In this document: piece by piece, positions 1 to 9,216 of the stretch
Layout of the letters: the number at the start of each line of letters is the position of its first letter
How positions within the stretch are numbered: the stretch's first letter is position 1
Assembly: GCF_012113595.1 (NCBI RefSeq)
Contig: NZ_CP050831.1
Span: 1,240,001-1,304,000 of the forward strand
Origin: Bacteroides faecium
GTDB lineage: Bacteria > Bacteroidota > Bacteroidia > Bacteroidales > Bacteroidaceae
Length of the DNA stretch: 64,000 nucleotides
Reading direction: 5' to 3'
Position numbers and translations under genes: made by a program
Notes under the pieces: generated by a model
What the model saw: only the letters and a program-made list of their open reading frames with translations
What the model was told of the DNA's origin: nothing
Database searches by the model: none

Positions 1-155
1 CTAAAATGCTTCGGGAAAATGAAGAATACAACATTAGCGATATTAGTTTTCAGCTAGGTTTCAGTTCATTGAACTATTTCGGGAAAAGCTTCAAGGAGTA
101 TTTCGGGATGTCTCCTACTGCTTATCGAAAGGTTCATCAAGAACAAAAAGAATAA
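1..155 (+). CDS. C-terminal fragment of an AraC-type transcriptional regulator (probably a hybrid two-component system)
   Basis: The reading frame is open from base 3 to a TAA at 153-155 and has no start in the window. The 50 visible residues are the second half of an AraC/HTH_18 DNA-binding domain: an isoleucine-serine-aspartate helix start, then the family signature G-F-S-S-x-x-Y-F-x-K-x-F-K-x-x-x-G-x-S-P-x-x-Y-R. In Bacteroides such domains close hybrid two-component sensors that sit beside PULs, and the 3' end here faces the end of the minus-strand PUL operon. That it belongs to an HTCS rather than a free AraC protein is inference, because the sensor part lies outside the window. It may serve a different locus to the left. 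Confidence 0.8.
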   Translation, partial: KMLRENEEYNISDISFQLGFSSLNYFGKSFKEYFGMSPTAYRKVHQEQKE

Positions 156-215
156 TGCTGCTTTACAAGAATTCGGTTTATATAAAAAGAACCATAAGCA
201 TGTCAGAACACCCTC

Positions 216-1010
216 TTATTTGATAAGATAAGTAGCCACTACCGGATAATGATCTGATTCCTTATCCGCCCAATAACAAACATTGTACGCCTTCACAGTA
301 AAAGCCTCGTTTGGCGCATAAATCAACCAGTCACATGCGTAAGCCGGACTTGGTACGGGTACTGTCCACGGAGCGCCATCACTCAAACAATTTACGGTGA
401 AATACTTTTGAAAGGCAGCCATGGTAGCAGAACCTCGACGGGAATTCAAATCTCCCCCCAAAATAACAGGTTTATCCAGTTGCTCCACGCACGCAAGGAT
501 TTCATCAACCTGTTTCAGGCGGGCAGCATCTTCGTATTTATGGTCCAGATGTGTCGTAGCGAAATAGAATTCTTTGCCTTCCTTCGCAACTTTCACATAA
601 CCGAAAGAACGGACATAATCACCTTCTTTCAGTACACTCAACTTAAAACTCTTTTCCTCGGAAACCGGATATTTGGAAAGAATCACATTTCCGTAATCTC
701 CGCCAGTCGGAATATCGAGCGCATGGGCAAAATAATAATATTTCATTCCCGTCAGTTCCGACAGTTTCTTCGGAGTATCCCAAGGGTTAATCTCCGTGTT
801 TCTTTCTATTTCCTGGAGTGAAACGATATCCGGGTTTTCTTTCTTAATGACTTCGGCAATCTTATCAATTCCTTGTTTACGACCGCTATACGTGTTGTAA
901 GTCATGGCTTTTACTGTGACCTCTTTCGGTTTTGTCACAGGTTTCTGTGCCGTTGAAGGTTGTAACAAACAACACAATAGAAACAATGAAATGCATATTC
1001 TAAAATTCAT
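216..1010 (-). CDS. Secreted endonuclease/exonuclease/phosphatase (EEP) fold protein
   Basis: Predicted metal-dependent phosphoesterase of the EEP superfamily (264 residues), exported by an N-terminal signal peptide. The catalytic landmarks are present in order: N in the TYNTYS strand, E in LQEIE, the THLDH histidine region, D and N in GGDLNS, and the terminal SDHYPV. An in-frame TTG lies two codons upstream, but the ATG at 1008-1010 starts a conventional signal sequence and is preferred. It is the last gene of the minus-strand PUL operon and resembles the second EEP protein at 2469-3302 (same NTYSG/NIYSG and GGDLN/TGDFN motifs), so the two look like diverged paralogues. The substrate is unknown. 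EEP proteins in PULs may remove phosphate or phosphodiester decorations from glycans, but that is inference; they could also be nucleases or sphingomyelinase-like enzymes. Confidence 0.85.
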   Translation of the reverse strand: MNFRICISLFLLCCLLQPSTAQKPVTKPKEVTVKAMTYNTYSGRKQGIDKIAEVIKKENPDIVSLQEIERNTEINPWDTPKKLSELTGMKYYYFAHALDIPTGGDYGNVILSKYPVSEEKSFKLSVLKEGDYVRSFGYVKVAKEGKEFYFATTHLDHKYEDAARLKQVDEILACVEQLDKPVILGGDLNSRRGSATMAAFQKYFTVNCLSDGAPWTVPVPSPAYACDWLIYAPNEAFTVKAYNVCYWADKESDHYPVVATYLIK

Positions 1011-1071
1011 ATACAACCAATTAATAAGTGAATGTTATCCTGAAAAACAATCTTTCCTACCTGATACAAAA

Positions 1072-2451
1072 TTAATCCTTTTCTATCTTACGAATCTTAT
1101 GATTCCAATAATCTGAAATATACAACGCTCCGTCCGGACCGAACTGCACACCTTCCGGATGATTGAATTGCGCTTTATCCAACGGGCCGTCAGTCGTACC
1201 GGAAATACCTGTACCAGTGTAATTTGTCAACATTCCATCAGGGGTGATTTTCGCTATACGATGCTTTTTACGGACTGCTACATAAATATTTCCCTCTTCA
1301 TCCAAATCCATCTGGCAAGGCTCTTCCAGTTTGGCTTCATTTCCCTGACCTTCTGTAAAACCTGCTTTCTCGTACTGCCCTACCCAAATATGGAGATTAG
1401 AGAATTCGCCTGTCGACATGTCGTAATCCCCTTTATAAATCACATCTTTTTCCTGTGAACTCATATACACGGTAGTCCCTGCCTTATCAAAAAGGATACA
1501 GCGGATTTTTACTTTCGACGCATTTTTACCTGCTGCATCGGGAAGTTGCACGCCGGTTGCCACCATCGTATTCTGCTCCGGGTCATATTTGTAAATCATG
1601 GCATTTCCATGAGCTACGGAGAAAATCTCTCCCGTGACAGGATGCACACCTACATTAGTGACGCCATTCCCCAAAGAAGGAGTGATTGACCATATTGCAG
1701 ACAGATTAGCAGCATCATACTGATGCGTAACATTGTTCCATGGCATCGTTGCAATATGTGCATTGCCCGTAGCGTTGGCATCATTGGATAAGAATAAAGT
1801 ATTGCCATCCGATGAGAAAGCGATATTCATCATCCTGAATACAGTTCCACCGGTTCCATCTCCGCGTAAGAAAGTAGCGACCTGATTGTTTTTCGCGATA
1901 CGGATATCACGGTCATCATCTTCCACGATATACAAAGCACCTTCCTTGTCGAAAGCGATAGAACCCGGTTTCCAAAGAACCGCTTCCATGAGGGTCCCCT
2001 CTTTCTTCTCCGTTTTTGCGGAAGGAACATAACTGCCGATATAAGTACTTACAATAGGAGACTGAGAATACTCAAACTCCGTTTTATATGTCAGTTCCTG
2101 CGCAGCTTCTCCCTGACCGAGATACACTTTCACCGGACCGGAGCCGGAACCCCTCTGCACATTGGCAGTAATAATATTCCCCAACGCACCCGTCACTTCG
2201 GCATCCACCCCGTTGACTGTCACGCGGATATTATCCAAATCCGTGCCGAAATGCGTACCGTATAAAGTCAGGCTTGTAGACTTCCCGCCGGCTGTCGGCG
2301 TGTACATAGTGATTTTGGGAGTAGCTTCGCCCTCGCCGATTTCAGGTGTCATATCCTGCCGGTTCTCATCCTCGCATGCGACAAAGCCGATTGACGCAAA
2401 CATCAGAGAATAGATAGAAAACCGTTTCAAATGATGTATCAATGTTTTCAT
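1072..2451 (-). CDS. IPT/TIG and NHL-repeat surface lipoprotein (putative glycan-binding protein)
   Basis: A 459-residue protein with a lipoprotein signal (cysteine in the FVACED motif near residue 26). Residues about 40-125 form an IPT/TIG immunoglobulin-like domain (TPTAGGKSTSLTLYGTHFG). From about residue 150 there are NHL/SMP-30-like beta-propeller repeats, seen as recurring G-x-L-Y-I-V/S-D-x-x-x-x-x-I-R-K phrases; the last reads PDGALYISDYWNHKIRKI at the C-terminus. In Bacteroides PULs such proteins sit at the SGBP position after SusC/SusD and are thought to bind glycan at the surface, so that role is assigned by context. No catalytic residues could be recognised. It lies 17 bp after the EEP lipoprotein gene and 61 bp before the next EEP gene, in one operon. 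Confidence 0.82.
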   Translation of the reverse strand: MKTLIHHLKRFSIYSLMFASIGFVACEDENRQDMTPEIGEGEATPKITMYTPTAGGKSTSLTLYGTHFGTDLDNIRVTVNGVDAEVTGALGNIITANVQRGSGSGPVKVYLGQGEAAQELTYKTEFEYSQSPIVSTYIGSYVPSAKTEKKEGTLMEAVLWKPGSIAFDKEGALYIVEDDDRDIRIAKNNQVATFLRGDGTGGTVFRMMNIAFSSDGNTLFLSNDANATGNAHIATMPWNNVTHQYDAANLSAIWSITPSLGNGVTNVGVHPVTGEIFSVAHGNAMIYKYDPEQNTMVATGVQLPDAAGKNASKVKIRCILFDKAGTTVYMSSQEKDVIYKGDYDMSTGEFSNLHIWVGQYEKAGFTEGQGNEAKLEEPCQMDLDEEGNIYVAVRKKHRIAKITPDGMLTNYTGTGISGTTDGPLDKAQFNHPEGVQFGPDGALYISDYWNHKIRKIEKD

Positions 2452-2468
2452 GTTTCTGTCTTTTTAGG

Positions 2469-3302
2469 TTAATCGTTTATACTGAACGTAGCTACCACCG
2501 GAAAGTGGTCTGATTCTACATAAGCATCATAATACACATCATAGGCTTTCGGAGACATTCCTTCATCCGGAGTGTACAATACGAAATCAATCGCTTTCAC
2601 CGGAACGGGCGTTCCCGTTGTCAGTCCATAGTTCCCGTTCAGGCAACCGATTTCAAAACGTTCATACAATATCTTCATCGGGCCGGAGTCGGCTAAAGCA
2701 TTGAAATCACCAGTCAATATCATTGGCTCATCCAAGCCCTTTGTCTTTTCGATAATCGTTGTAGTCTGGTTGATACGGTTAGTTTCGTTGCCCACATGAG
2801 ACAGGTGCGTCACTCCGAAATAGAAACCCTTTCCATCTTTTTCTGTTTTCACTACTCCCATCGAACGCGGGTAGACATCTTCCACTGTCTCTATTCTCGG
2901 CAAATCATAATTCACTTCATCACTTATCGGATACTTCGAGAGAATCAGGTTTCCATACTCGCCGCCGTCCACATCACGGGTTTTGACAAAGAAAGCATAA
3001 GGCATTCCGGTCACTTCTTTCATCAGGGCGATAATATCCGCTTTCTCCACCTTGTTAGTCTTCGTCTCAAACTCCTGCAAACCTGCCAAGTCCGGATTTA
3101 TCTTTTTAATCACTTGGGCAATCGCTTCCATTCCCTTTTTCCCGGAATAAGCTTTCTGCCCGCTATATATATTGTAAGACATGACTTTTACCAATACCCC
3201 GTCCTTTTCGTCCGGCGGGGTCACACCGTCATCGTCCGAACTGCAACCGGCAAACAAACCGCCCACCAACAGTACCAGTAATAAATAGAATTTATGTTTC
3301 AT
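2469..3302 (-). CDS. EEP-fold lipoprotein (endonuclease/exonuclease/phosphatase family)
   Basis: A 277-residue lipoprotein: signal peptide ending in a LFAGCSS lipobox (Cys about 20), a short acidic tether, then a complete EEP fold. Visible motifs are SYNIYSG, LQEFE, the VTHLSH strand, LTGDFNA and ESDHFPVVA, so metal-binding and catalytic positions are intact. It is a paralogue of the protein at 216-1010; the lipobox suggests this copy is membrane-anchored while the other may be soluble in the periplasm. It lies 21 bp after the DUF3823 gene in the PUL operon. Phosphoesterase chemistry is supported by the motifs; the substrate is not known. Confidence 0.85.
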   Translation of the reverse strand: MKHKFYLLLVLLVGGLFAGCSSDDDGVTPPDEKDGVLVKVMSYNIYSGQKAYSGKKGMEAIAQVIKKINPDLAGLQEFETKTNKVEKADIIALMKEVTGMPYAFFVKTRDVDGGEYGNLILSKYPISDEVNYDLPRIETVEDVYPRSMGVVKTEKDGKGFYFGVTHLSHVGNETNRINQTTTIIEKTKGLDEPMILTGDFNALADSGPMKILYERFEIGCLNGNYGLTTGTPVPVKAIDFVLYTPDEGMSPKAYDVYYDAYVESDHFPVVATFSIND

Positions 3303-3323
3303 TGTTACCTTCTTTTTTATCGT

Positions 3324-4052
3324 TTATCTTATATCATTCACAGTTACTTCCACTACCCGGCTGTAGTTCACGTACGGTTTGCTTTCTGCTGTCACCGTAG
3401 CCGCAACACGTACATACACCCTGTTCTTGTTGGAAACAATCTTATAATGATTCTCTATAAATTCAGTATCACTCATCAGGTCGATGACGTGCGTGCCACT
3501 GGCCTTTGTCCCCAGTGAAGAGAGGGTGGCATGGTTTGCATTGTTCACATCCACTCCCGGAGCATAATTCCATATCACGGAAACATCCGTCAGTTGCAAT
3601 GTCTCGTTCGATGTTTTCGCATCATAGGTCAGTGTCAACTTATTATCTGCCGATACAGACACATCAAGGCTAATACGCGAGAACGGGATTGTGTACAAAT
3701 CAACCTGCGTTTGTCCGTTCACGGTGACATACCCTTCACATACCCCGACAAAAGGGCCATCCTTTGCCTGAATACGATAGCTGCCATTGAACACCTTCGT
3801 ATGCTCAAACGTTCCATCCTGGCGGGCACGGAAATCAACAGAGGCGGTAGCCCCCGTATTCTGCTCGTACAAACTCATCATCACACCGCTACTTCCCGGC
3901 ACAGGCATAGGAACCGGTTCATTCGTTTCCTTATCATAGATAGTGCCATACACGCCACCGTTCGGTGCATCATAATTATCGATGTCATTTTCGCATGCCG
4001 CCACGAAACAGGCGAATAATGCAGTCAATCCTATGTTTATTATTTTATTCAT
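3324..4052 (-). CDS. DUF3823-type PUL lipoprotein (SusE position)
   Basis: A 242-residue lipoprotein with signal sequence and a VAACEND lipobox (Cys about 20). The N-terminal half carries the DUF3823 pattern: YDAPNGGVYGTIYD, then a carboxypeptidase-regulatory-like beta fold containing FNGSYRIQAKDGPF; the C-terminal half is a second beta-sandwich. Proteins of this family are found almost only right after SusD in Bacteroidetes PULs and are presumed surface glycan-binding or scaffold proteins. It starts 33 bp after the end of susD, as the family usually does. No enzyme motif is visible. Confidence 0.85.
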   Translation of the reverse strand: MNKIINIGLTALFACFVAACENDIDNYDAPNGGVYGTIYDKETNEPVPMPVPGSSGVMMSLYEQNTGATASVDFRARQDGTFEHTKVFNGSYRIQAKDGPFVGVCEGYVTVNGQTQVDLYTIPFSRISLDVSVSADNKLTLTYDAKTSNETLQLTDVSVIWNYAPGVDVNNANHATLSSLGTKASGTHVIDLMSDTEFIENHYKIVSNKNRVYVRVAATVTAESKPYVNYSRVVEVTVNDIR

Positions 4053-4085
4053 ATCGTTTCTTCTTTAAACTTACAATTGGACGTA

Positions 4086-6026
4086 TCAATTACCGTAACC
4101 CGGATTCTGTACCATCAACGGATTCGTACTCAAGTCCTCGGCACGGAACACCGTATAGTAGTTCTTTTCAAGGAAAAGACGCTTTCTCTTTTCGGGCACA
4201 CCGGTTTCAAAGGTGTACTTGCCGCTCTTAACATTGTAATACGGACAGAGAGCCGTGCCGCGGAAATTGGTCAAACCACCTTTGCTTACATCCAGATGAG
4301 CCAGGCGCCAACGTTTCAAATCCCAGTAACGATGCTTCTCAAAAGCAAGTTCCACTTTCCGTTCATGGCGCACTTTATCCAGCGTCAGGTTACCGGCAGT
4401 CAATAGTTTGATGCCTGCCCTGCCGCGAATCTCATTGATATCTTTCAATGCCACGTCCAGGTGCTGATTCAATTCCATGCAAGCCTCTGCACGATTCAGA
4501 TAGATTTCTGCCAGACGGAAAACCACCCAGGGAGTAGAAGAACGTTTTGCGTCGATGTCCGTATAGTCCGTCAGACTTTCATCCAGGAATTTACGCTGAT
4601 AGAAACCCGTCTTGCTGGCGTCGCCTACACTTAACGAGCCACCGTCTTTTCCCGAAGTATTATAAGTCTGTCCGTCTATTACGACCTTGTTCTCCTTATC
4701 CGGTTGGGCGGAAGCTTCATACTTGGTTCCTATCCCATCCTGTCCGTTGATGACACCGCGTATCCATTCGATTTTACCGCCGCCGTATCCTTTATAATCA
4801 GCACCGGGCAGGTAAACCGAACCTAATAAACGAGGGTCTTTATTCTTAAAGATATCATACGGGCTATCATAGCTGATAGCTTTTCCACCGCTGTCTTTCA
4901 TCTTCAGCTTCCCTTCCGTACCGTCAATATATTCAAATTCCTCTACCATTTCCAGTACCGGAGACATGCCGCATCCCCAACCGTCGCCACGATAAGAGAA
5001 AGGAACATTCAGTTTATCCCACATATGTCCTTTACCGGCAGCCACATTATACTGTTTCTGGAAAATATATTCTCCGTTATCCCCATTCACTGCTTTGGAA
5101 AAGAGATTGTAAAAGTTCTGCGCCAGCTCTTCCGATTCCGTACCGGTCGATTTATACAAGCTATACACGCGGGGAACCATTTCATCCAGAATCTTCGATG
5201 AAGCAGTGTAACATTCGTCAAAGTAACGTTCCGCTTCTGTCTCCGGAATATAAACATATCCTTTGGAAACAGCTTCGCCTGTCAGAGTCAGTGTCTTGGA
5301 ATACTTGGCGATAGTACCGGCATACAGTGCGGCACGTGACCACAAAGCAAGCACCGTTCCGCGATTTGCGCGGTATTTGGCATCACTGCTGCGTACTTCC
5401 GGCAATGATTCATAGATAGCCTTACATTCATTGATAATGAAATCATAGGTCGCGGCTTCCGTATCACGAGCCTGGTAAAGAGCTTCCGTATTCCCTGCGG
5501 TATATTCCTGCGGAACAGTCTGCAAAGGAACACCCCCATAACGCTTCACCAGTCCGAAGTACTGCATAGCACGGATAAAACGGGCTTCTGCTCCGAGTTC
5601 CTCTTTCTCATCCTCACTCAATACGGAAGTTTTCTCAATATTCAGCAGGAAGTTATTCACAATGCGGATTTGCTTGTAGCGGGTCACCATGTCGTCGTTG
5701 AATACATAGTCGCCATAAGAATAAGTAGAGTTCGACTTGTCGAATGCGCTCTCTTTCTGATAACTGGCGGTAGCCTCATCCGAGAGACTGGTCTGATTCG
5801 CCAGGTTCGCTTTCTTGCTTCCATACCAGTCGTCGAATTCATCCAGTTTCAGTCCCGAGTCATACATATCCGCCAATACAGCTGTGATTGCTTTCGGATT
5901 TTGCCAAATCAAATCCGGTGTGTTGACACCGCTGGTACTCTCGCGGTTCAGATAATCATCGCACCCCGTCCATACGAAGATGGATGCCCCGCCTATCAAT
6001 ATATATTTCAGATAATTCCTATTCAT
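4086..6026 (-). CDS. SusD/RagB family surface glycan-binding lipoprotein
   Basis: A 646-residue SusD homologue that binds oligosaccharide at the cell surface and works as the lid of the SusC channel. It has a lipoprotein signal (WTGCDDYLNRE; Cys 22), the N-terminal TPR region with the A-E-A-R-F-I-R-A-M-x-Y-F motif around residue 150, and the C-terminal family signature N-R-A-E-A-C-M-E-L followed by I-N-E-I-R-G-R-A-G and the H-E-R-K-V-E-L-A-F-E-x-H-R-Y-W-D-L-K-R-W motif. It is longer than a typical SusD (about 500-580), with extra loops in the middle. It is separated from susC by 14 bp. Confidence 0.96.
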   Translation of the reverse strand: MNRNYLKYILIGGASIFVWTGCDDYLNRESTSGVNTPDLIWQNPKAITAVLADMYDSGLKLDEFDDWYGSKKANLANQTSLSDEATASYQKESAFDKSNSTYSYGDYVFNDDMVTRYKQIRIVNNFLLNIEKTSVLSEDEKEELGAEARFIRAMQYFGLVKRYGGVPLQTVPQEYTAGNTEALYQARDTEAATYDFIINECKAIYESLPEVRSSDAKYRANRGTVLALWSRAALYAGTIAKYSKTLTLTGEAVSKGYVYIPETEAERYFDECYTASSKILDEMVPRVYSLYKSTGTESEELAQNFYNLFSKAVNGDNGEYIFQKQYNVAAGKGHMWDKLNVPFSYRGDGWGCGMSPVLEMVEEFEYIDGTEGKLKMKDSGGKAISYDSPYDIFKNKDPRLLGSVYLPGADYKGYGGGKIEWIRGVINGQDGIGTKYEASAQPDKENKVVIDGQTYNTSGKDGGSLSVGDASKTGFYQRKFLDESLTDYTDIDAKRSSTPWVVFRLAEIYLNRAEACMELNQHLDVALKDINEIRGRAGIKLLTAGNLTLDKVRHERKVELAFEKHRYWDLKRWRLAHLDVSKGGLTNFRGTALCPYYNVKSGKYTFETGVPEKRKRLFLEKNYYTVFRAEDLSTNPLMVQNPGYGN

Positions 6027-6040
6027 TGTCTTTACAGGTT

Positions 6041-9000
6041 TTAGAAGGTTACATTTACGCCAAAGTTATACGTCTTCATCTGCGGGTAGTAGCGTATCCC
6101 GCTGGAATTGCTTTCGGGGTCGACGTTCTTCATCAGTCCGTCACGCTTGGTGAAAGTCAGCAGATTGTTGCAGTTGATATAGAAACGCACCCGGTCGATA
6201 GCCGCCTTTTTGGTCAAGGCTTTAGGAAGCGTGTATCCCAGTTCCAGGGTTTTCAGGCGCAGGTAACTTGCGTTGTGCAATGACCACGAGTTACTGGAAC
6301 GGTTATCGGCGACACCTGCCACGCGTGCGGCAGGCATATATCCCGGAATCCATTTGCTATAAGGGTCGGTCGGGTCTTCCCGGTGCCAGCGGTCGGTCAT
6401 GATAGCCAGCCCATTACCTAAACCTTGCTGGATAAACGGGTCGAGAATATCCCCGCTGACATAAATATCGTGTCCGGCAGCTCCCTGGAAGAAGACAGTC
6501 AGGTCGAATCCTTTGTATTCTCCGGACATATTCAAGCCATAGTACATACGGGGGGTGGCACCGTGTCCGAGGGGTTGCGTATCGTTATCATCGATAATGC
6601 CGTCGCCATTGTAGTCTTCGAATTTCAAATCACCCGGCATCAGCGAACGGTTACCGTCCTTATCCTGAACCGGTGAGTTCAAAATTTCCTCGAAAGAAGT
6701 AAACTGCCCGATTACTTTCTTTCCCCAGCGGATATCCTTGTAACGCCCGTTGGTGTTATTACGCCAATCGTCATACATATTGGTGGAAGCCGCCCGCTCC
6801 ACATAATCATACTTAATCCGGGTAGTAGAGAAGTTGGCCGACACATTATAATTAAAATTGCCAATCCGGTTTTTATGCCCGACTACAATCTCGAATCCGG
6901 TGTTAATATCAGAATTCAGGTTCTCCTGCGGCATTGATTCACCGAAGATAGTAGGCAATGAGCCTACACGGGTGGCAGGCAGACCGGAACGGTTTCTGCG
7001 GAACCAGTCGAACTCCACAGAAATCAGTCCCCTGTGGTAAGACGCCTCAAAGCCGATGTTCATTATCTTCGATTCATACCAGGTCAGCCACGGGTTTGCC
7101 ATACCTACCGTAGTCATGCCCGAAGTCACTCCGTTGCTGCCCATGATATAGCTTCCGTGAGACGTATATCCATCCAGATACTGAAACGCGTCGAAATCTC
7201 CTTCATCACCCACTTTGGCATACGAGGCACGAATTTTCAGGTTATCCATATCGGGCAACAGTTTCTTGAAAAAAGCCTCTTCCGAAACACGCCATCCCAA
7301 AGAGACACCCGGGAAGAATCCCCAACGATTGCCCGCACGGAATTTATAGGTTCCGTCGTAGCGGAAATTGAATTCCACCAGATAACGGTTGGAGAAATCA
7401 TAGTTCAGACGTCCCACCAAGCCGGCATGAGCTGTCTCCTGAGTCTTGCCGGAAGCTTCCTGGTTCGTTTTATCCCCATAGTCCAGGTCAGGAATCAGCC
7501 CGATGGCAAAGTCACGTGCTCCGGTCACCCAATTCTTCTTGTCATTATACATTTCCCATACCAGCATGGCACCGATATTATGCTTTTTAGCGAACGTATT
7601 GTTGTAGTTCATAGAGAACTGATAGGTCGGTTTGTCATAGTTTTCCAGTTTCGATTCCAGATGCGCGGTGTTAACCACTTTCTCTATATACTCTTCATTC
7701 GCATAATCATACGTATATTCCGAGAGGTCTTTCCGCCACGTTTTCCATTCCTTGTTCGTATAATCGTAGGCAACCAATGCTTTTGCCATCAGTCCTTTCA
7801 CCCAGGGAAGTTGCCAGGTGATAGCCAACGAGCTGTTAAATTCGCGACGCAGGCGGTCTTCATAACCACTGTCGTCCGAATCGGAAACATGCACGGGATT
7901 CGCCATATCTCCTACGGCTCCCCAATAATCCGGGTTATCATTGGCATACATGGAATAAGTCGGGATGGCCATTTGTGCCGAACGGAACAGGTTATCGCCA
8001 TTGTAAGGCTTTTTGCGGTTGTCGAAGCGCCCGCTCAAACGCAGTTCCACGTTCAGTCCCTTAGCCACTTCCACGCTCAGGTTGGAACGGACGTTGTAAC
8101 GTTGGTAATTCCAGTCGCCCGAACGGATGATACCACCCTGGTCCATATATCCGATAGACATATAATATTTCACTTTCTCCGTACCGCCTGTCAGGCTCAA
8201 GTTATGTGAAGTCTGGGGAGCGGTGCTACGCATCGTCTCACTCCACCAGTCCGTACCTGCCGTACCATTCCGGTAAGCTTCCAGTTGTTCTTGCGAGTAA
8301 GCGGAAGCTCCGCGCCACGGGTTGGCATTGTGAATCGCTTCATTGTAAAGAGAGGCATACTCATAAGCATTCATCATCTCCGGATAGCGGGTCACTTTCT
8401 GAAAGCCTACATAGCCGTTATATTCTATCTTCACCTTCTGTTCCGTCCCTTTCTTGGTAGTAACCAGCAGAACACCGTTTGAACCTTTAAAACCGTAAAC
8501 CGCTGCGGCGGCATCTTTCAGGATAGAAATGGACTCGATATCATTCGGGTCGAGCTGCGTATAATCACGCTCGATGCCGTCTACAATCACCAGCATGCTT
8601 CCATATCCACGAATATCAACGGAAGCTCCATCATCACCGGGGCTACCGCTACGCTGTACGGCACGCAAACCCGGCAAACGTCCGGCGAGCATATTCGTCA
8701 CACTGGGAGCTTTTACTTCCATCAATTTGTCCGAAGAGATGGCAGCCACCGAACCGGTCACAGAAGCCTTCTTCTGAATACCGTAACCTACCACCACTAC
8801 CTCGTCCAGTGTCTCGGTATCTTCCTGCAAAGTTACTTTCAGTCCGGTTTGTCCGTTCACCCGCACTTCTGTTGTTTTGTATCCGATATAGGAAATCTGT
8901 AACACTCCATTAGCGGGAACCGGCAAGGTAAACTTACCGTCCACATCGGTAATCGTCCCCACACCGGCAGCACCTTTCAGTTGCACCGAAGCTCCGATAA

Positions 9001-9208
9001 CCGGTTCTCCGCCGGCGTCAACAACCACACCTTTCACCGTGATATTCCGAACAGTCTGTTCGATACCCGATACCGAAGGGCTTTCCGCATATACCGTAAA
9101 CGGTACGCACAGGAAAGTCCCTGCCATTAAAGCTGAAACAGTAGCTATCTTCAGCCGGTCGTTGAACGACTTTAAGACAACCGTGTTCATTTTACAAGCA
9201 TGTTTCAT
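6041..9208 (-). CDS. SusC/RagA family TonB-linked outer membrane transporter
   Basis: A 1055-residue TonB-dependent transporter that imports oligosaccharides with the adjacent SusD. After the signal peptide (ending near VYAES) comes a carboxypeptidase-like DUF4480-type domain (VKGVVVDAGGEPVIGASV), then the plug with VVVGYG near residue 140 and the SusC signature in GYGSMLVIVDGIERDYTQLDPNDIESI (positions about 200-225), followed by the 22-strand barrel ending in the aromatic residue F (FGVNVTF). It lies 8 bp after the GH130 lipoprotein gene, so the enzyme is the first gene of the operon, which is less common than susC-first. Substrate specificity cannot be read from sequence; the GH130 neighbours suggest a beta-mannoside. 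Confidence 0.97.
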   Translation of the reverse strand: MKHACKMNTVVLKSFNDRLKIATVSALMAGTFLCVPFTVYAESPSVSGIEQTVRNITVKGVVVDAGGEPVIGASVQLKGAAGVGTITDVDGKFTLPVPANGVLQISYIGYKTTEVRVNGQTGLKVTLQEDTETLDEVVVVGYGIQKKASVTGSVAAISSDKLMEVKAPSVTNMLAGRLPGLRAVQRSGSPGDDGASVDIRGYGSMLVIVDGIERDYTQLDPNDIESISILKDAAAAVYGFKGSNGVLLVTTKKGTEQKVKIEYNGYVGFQKVTRYPEMMNAYEYASLYNEAIHNANPWRGASAYSQEQLEAYRNGTAGTDWWSETMRSTAPQTSHNLSLTGGTEKVKYYMSIGYMDQGGIIRSGDWNYQRYNVRSNLSVEVAKGLNVELRLSGRFDNRKKPYNGDNLFRSAQMAIPTYSMYANDNPDYWGAVGDMANPVHVSDSDDSGYEDRLRREFNSSLAITWQLPWVKGLMAKALVAYDYTNKEWKTWRKDLSEYTYDYANEEYIEKVVNTAHLESKLENYDKPTYQFSMNYNNTFAKKHNIGAMLVWEMYNDKKNWVTGARDFAIGLIPDLDYGDKTNQEASGKTQETAHAGLVGRLNYDFSNRYLVEFNFRYDGTYKFRAGNRWGFFPGVSLGWRVSEEAFFKKLLPDMDNLKIRASYAKVGDEGDFDAFQYLDGYTSHGSYIMGSNGVTSGMTTVGMANPWLTWYESKIMNIGFEASYHRGLISVEFDWFRRNRSGLPATRVGSLPTIFGESMPQENLNSDINTGFEIVVGHKNRIGNFNYNVSANFSTTRIKYDYVERAASTNMYDDWRNNTNGRYKDIRWGKKVIGQFTSFEEILNSPVQDKDGNRSLMPGDLKFEDYNGDGIIDDNDTQPLGHGATPRMYYGLNMSGEYKGFDLTVFFQGAAGHDIYVSGDILDPFIQQGLGNGLAIMTDRWHREDPTDPYSKWIPGYMPAARVAGVADNRSSNSWSLHNASYLRLKTLELGYTLPKALTKKAAIDRVRFYINCNNLLTFTKRDGLMKNVDPESNSSGIRYYPQMKTYNFGVNVTF

Positions 9209-9216
9209 AGATTAAA

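Noticed and set aside
7034..8209. 391-codon open frame on the strand opposite susC
   Set aside because: It lies wholly inside the SusC gene in the antisense direction and has shadow-type composition rich in His, Ile and Arg, with no motif.
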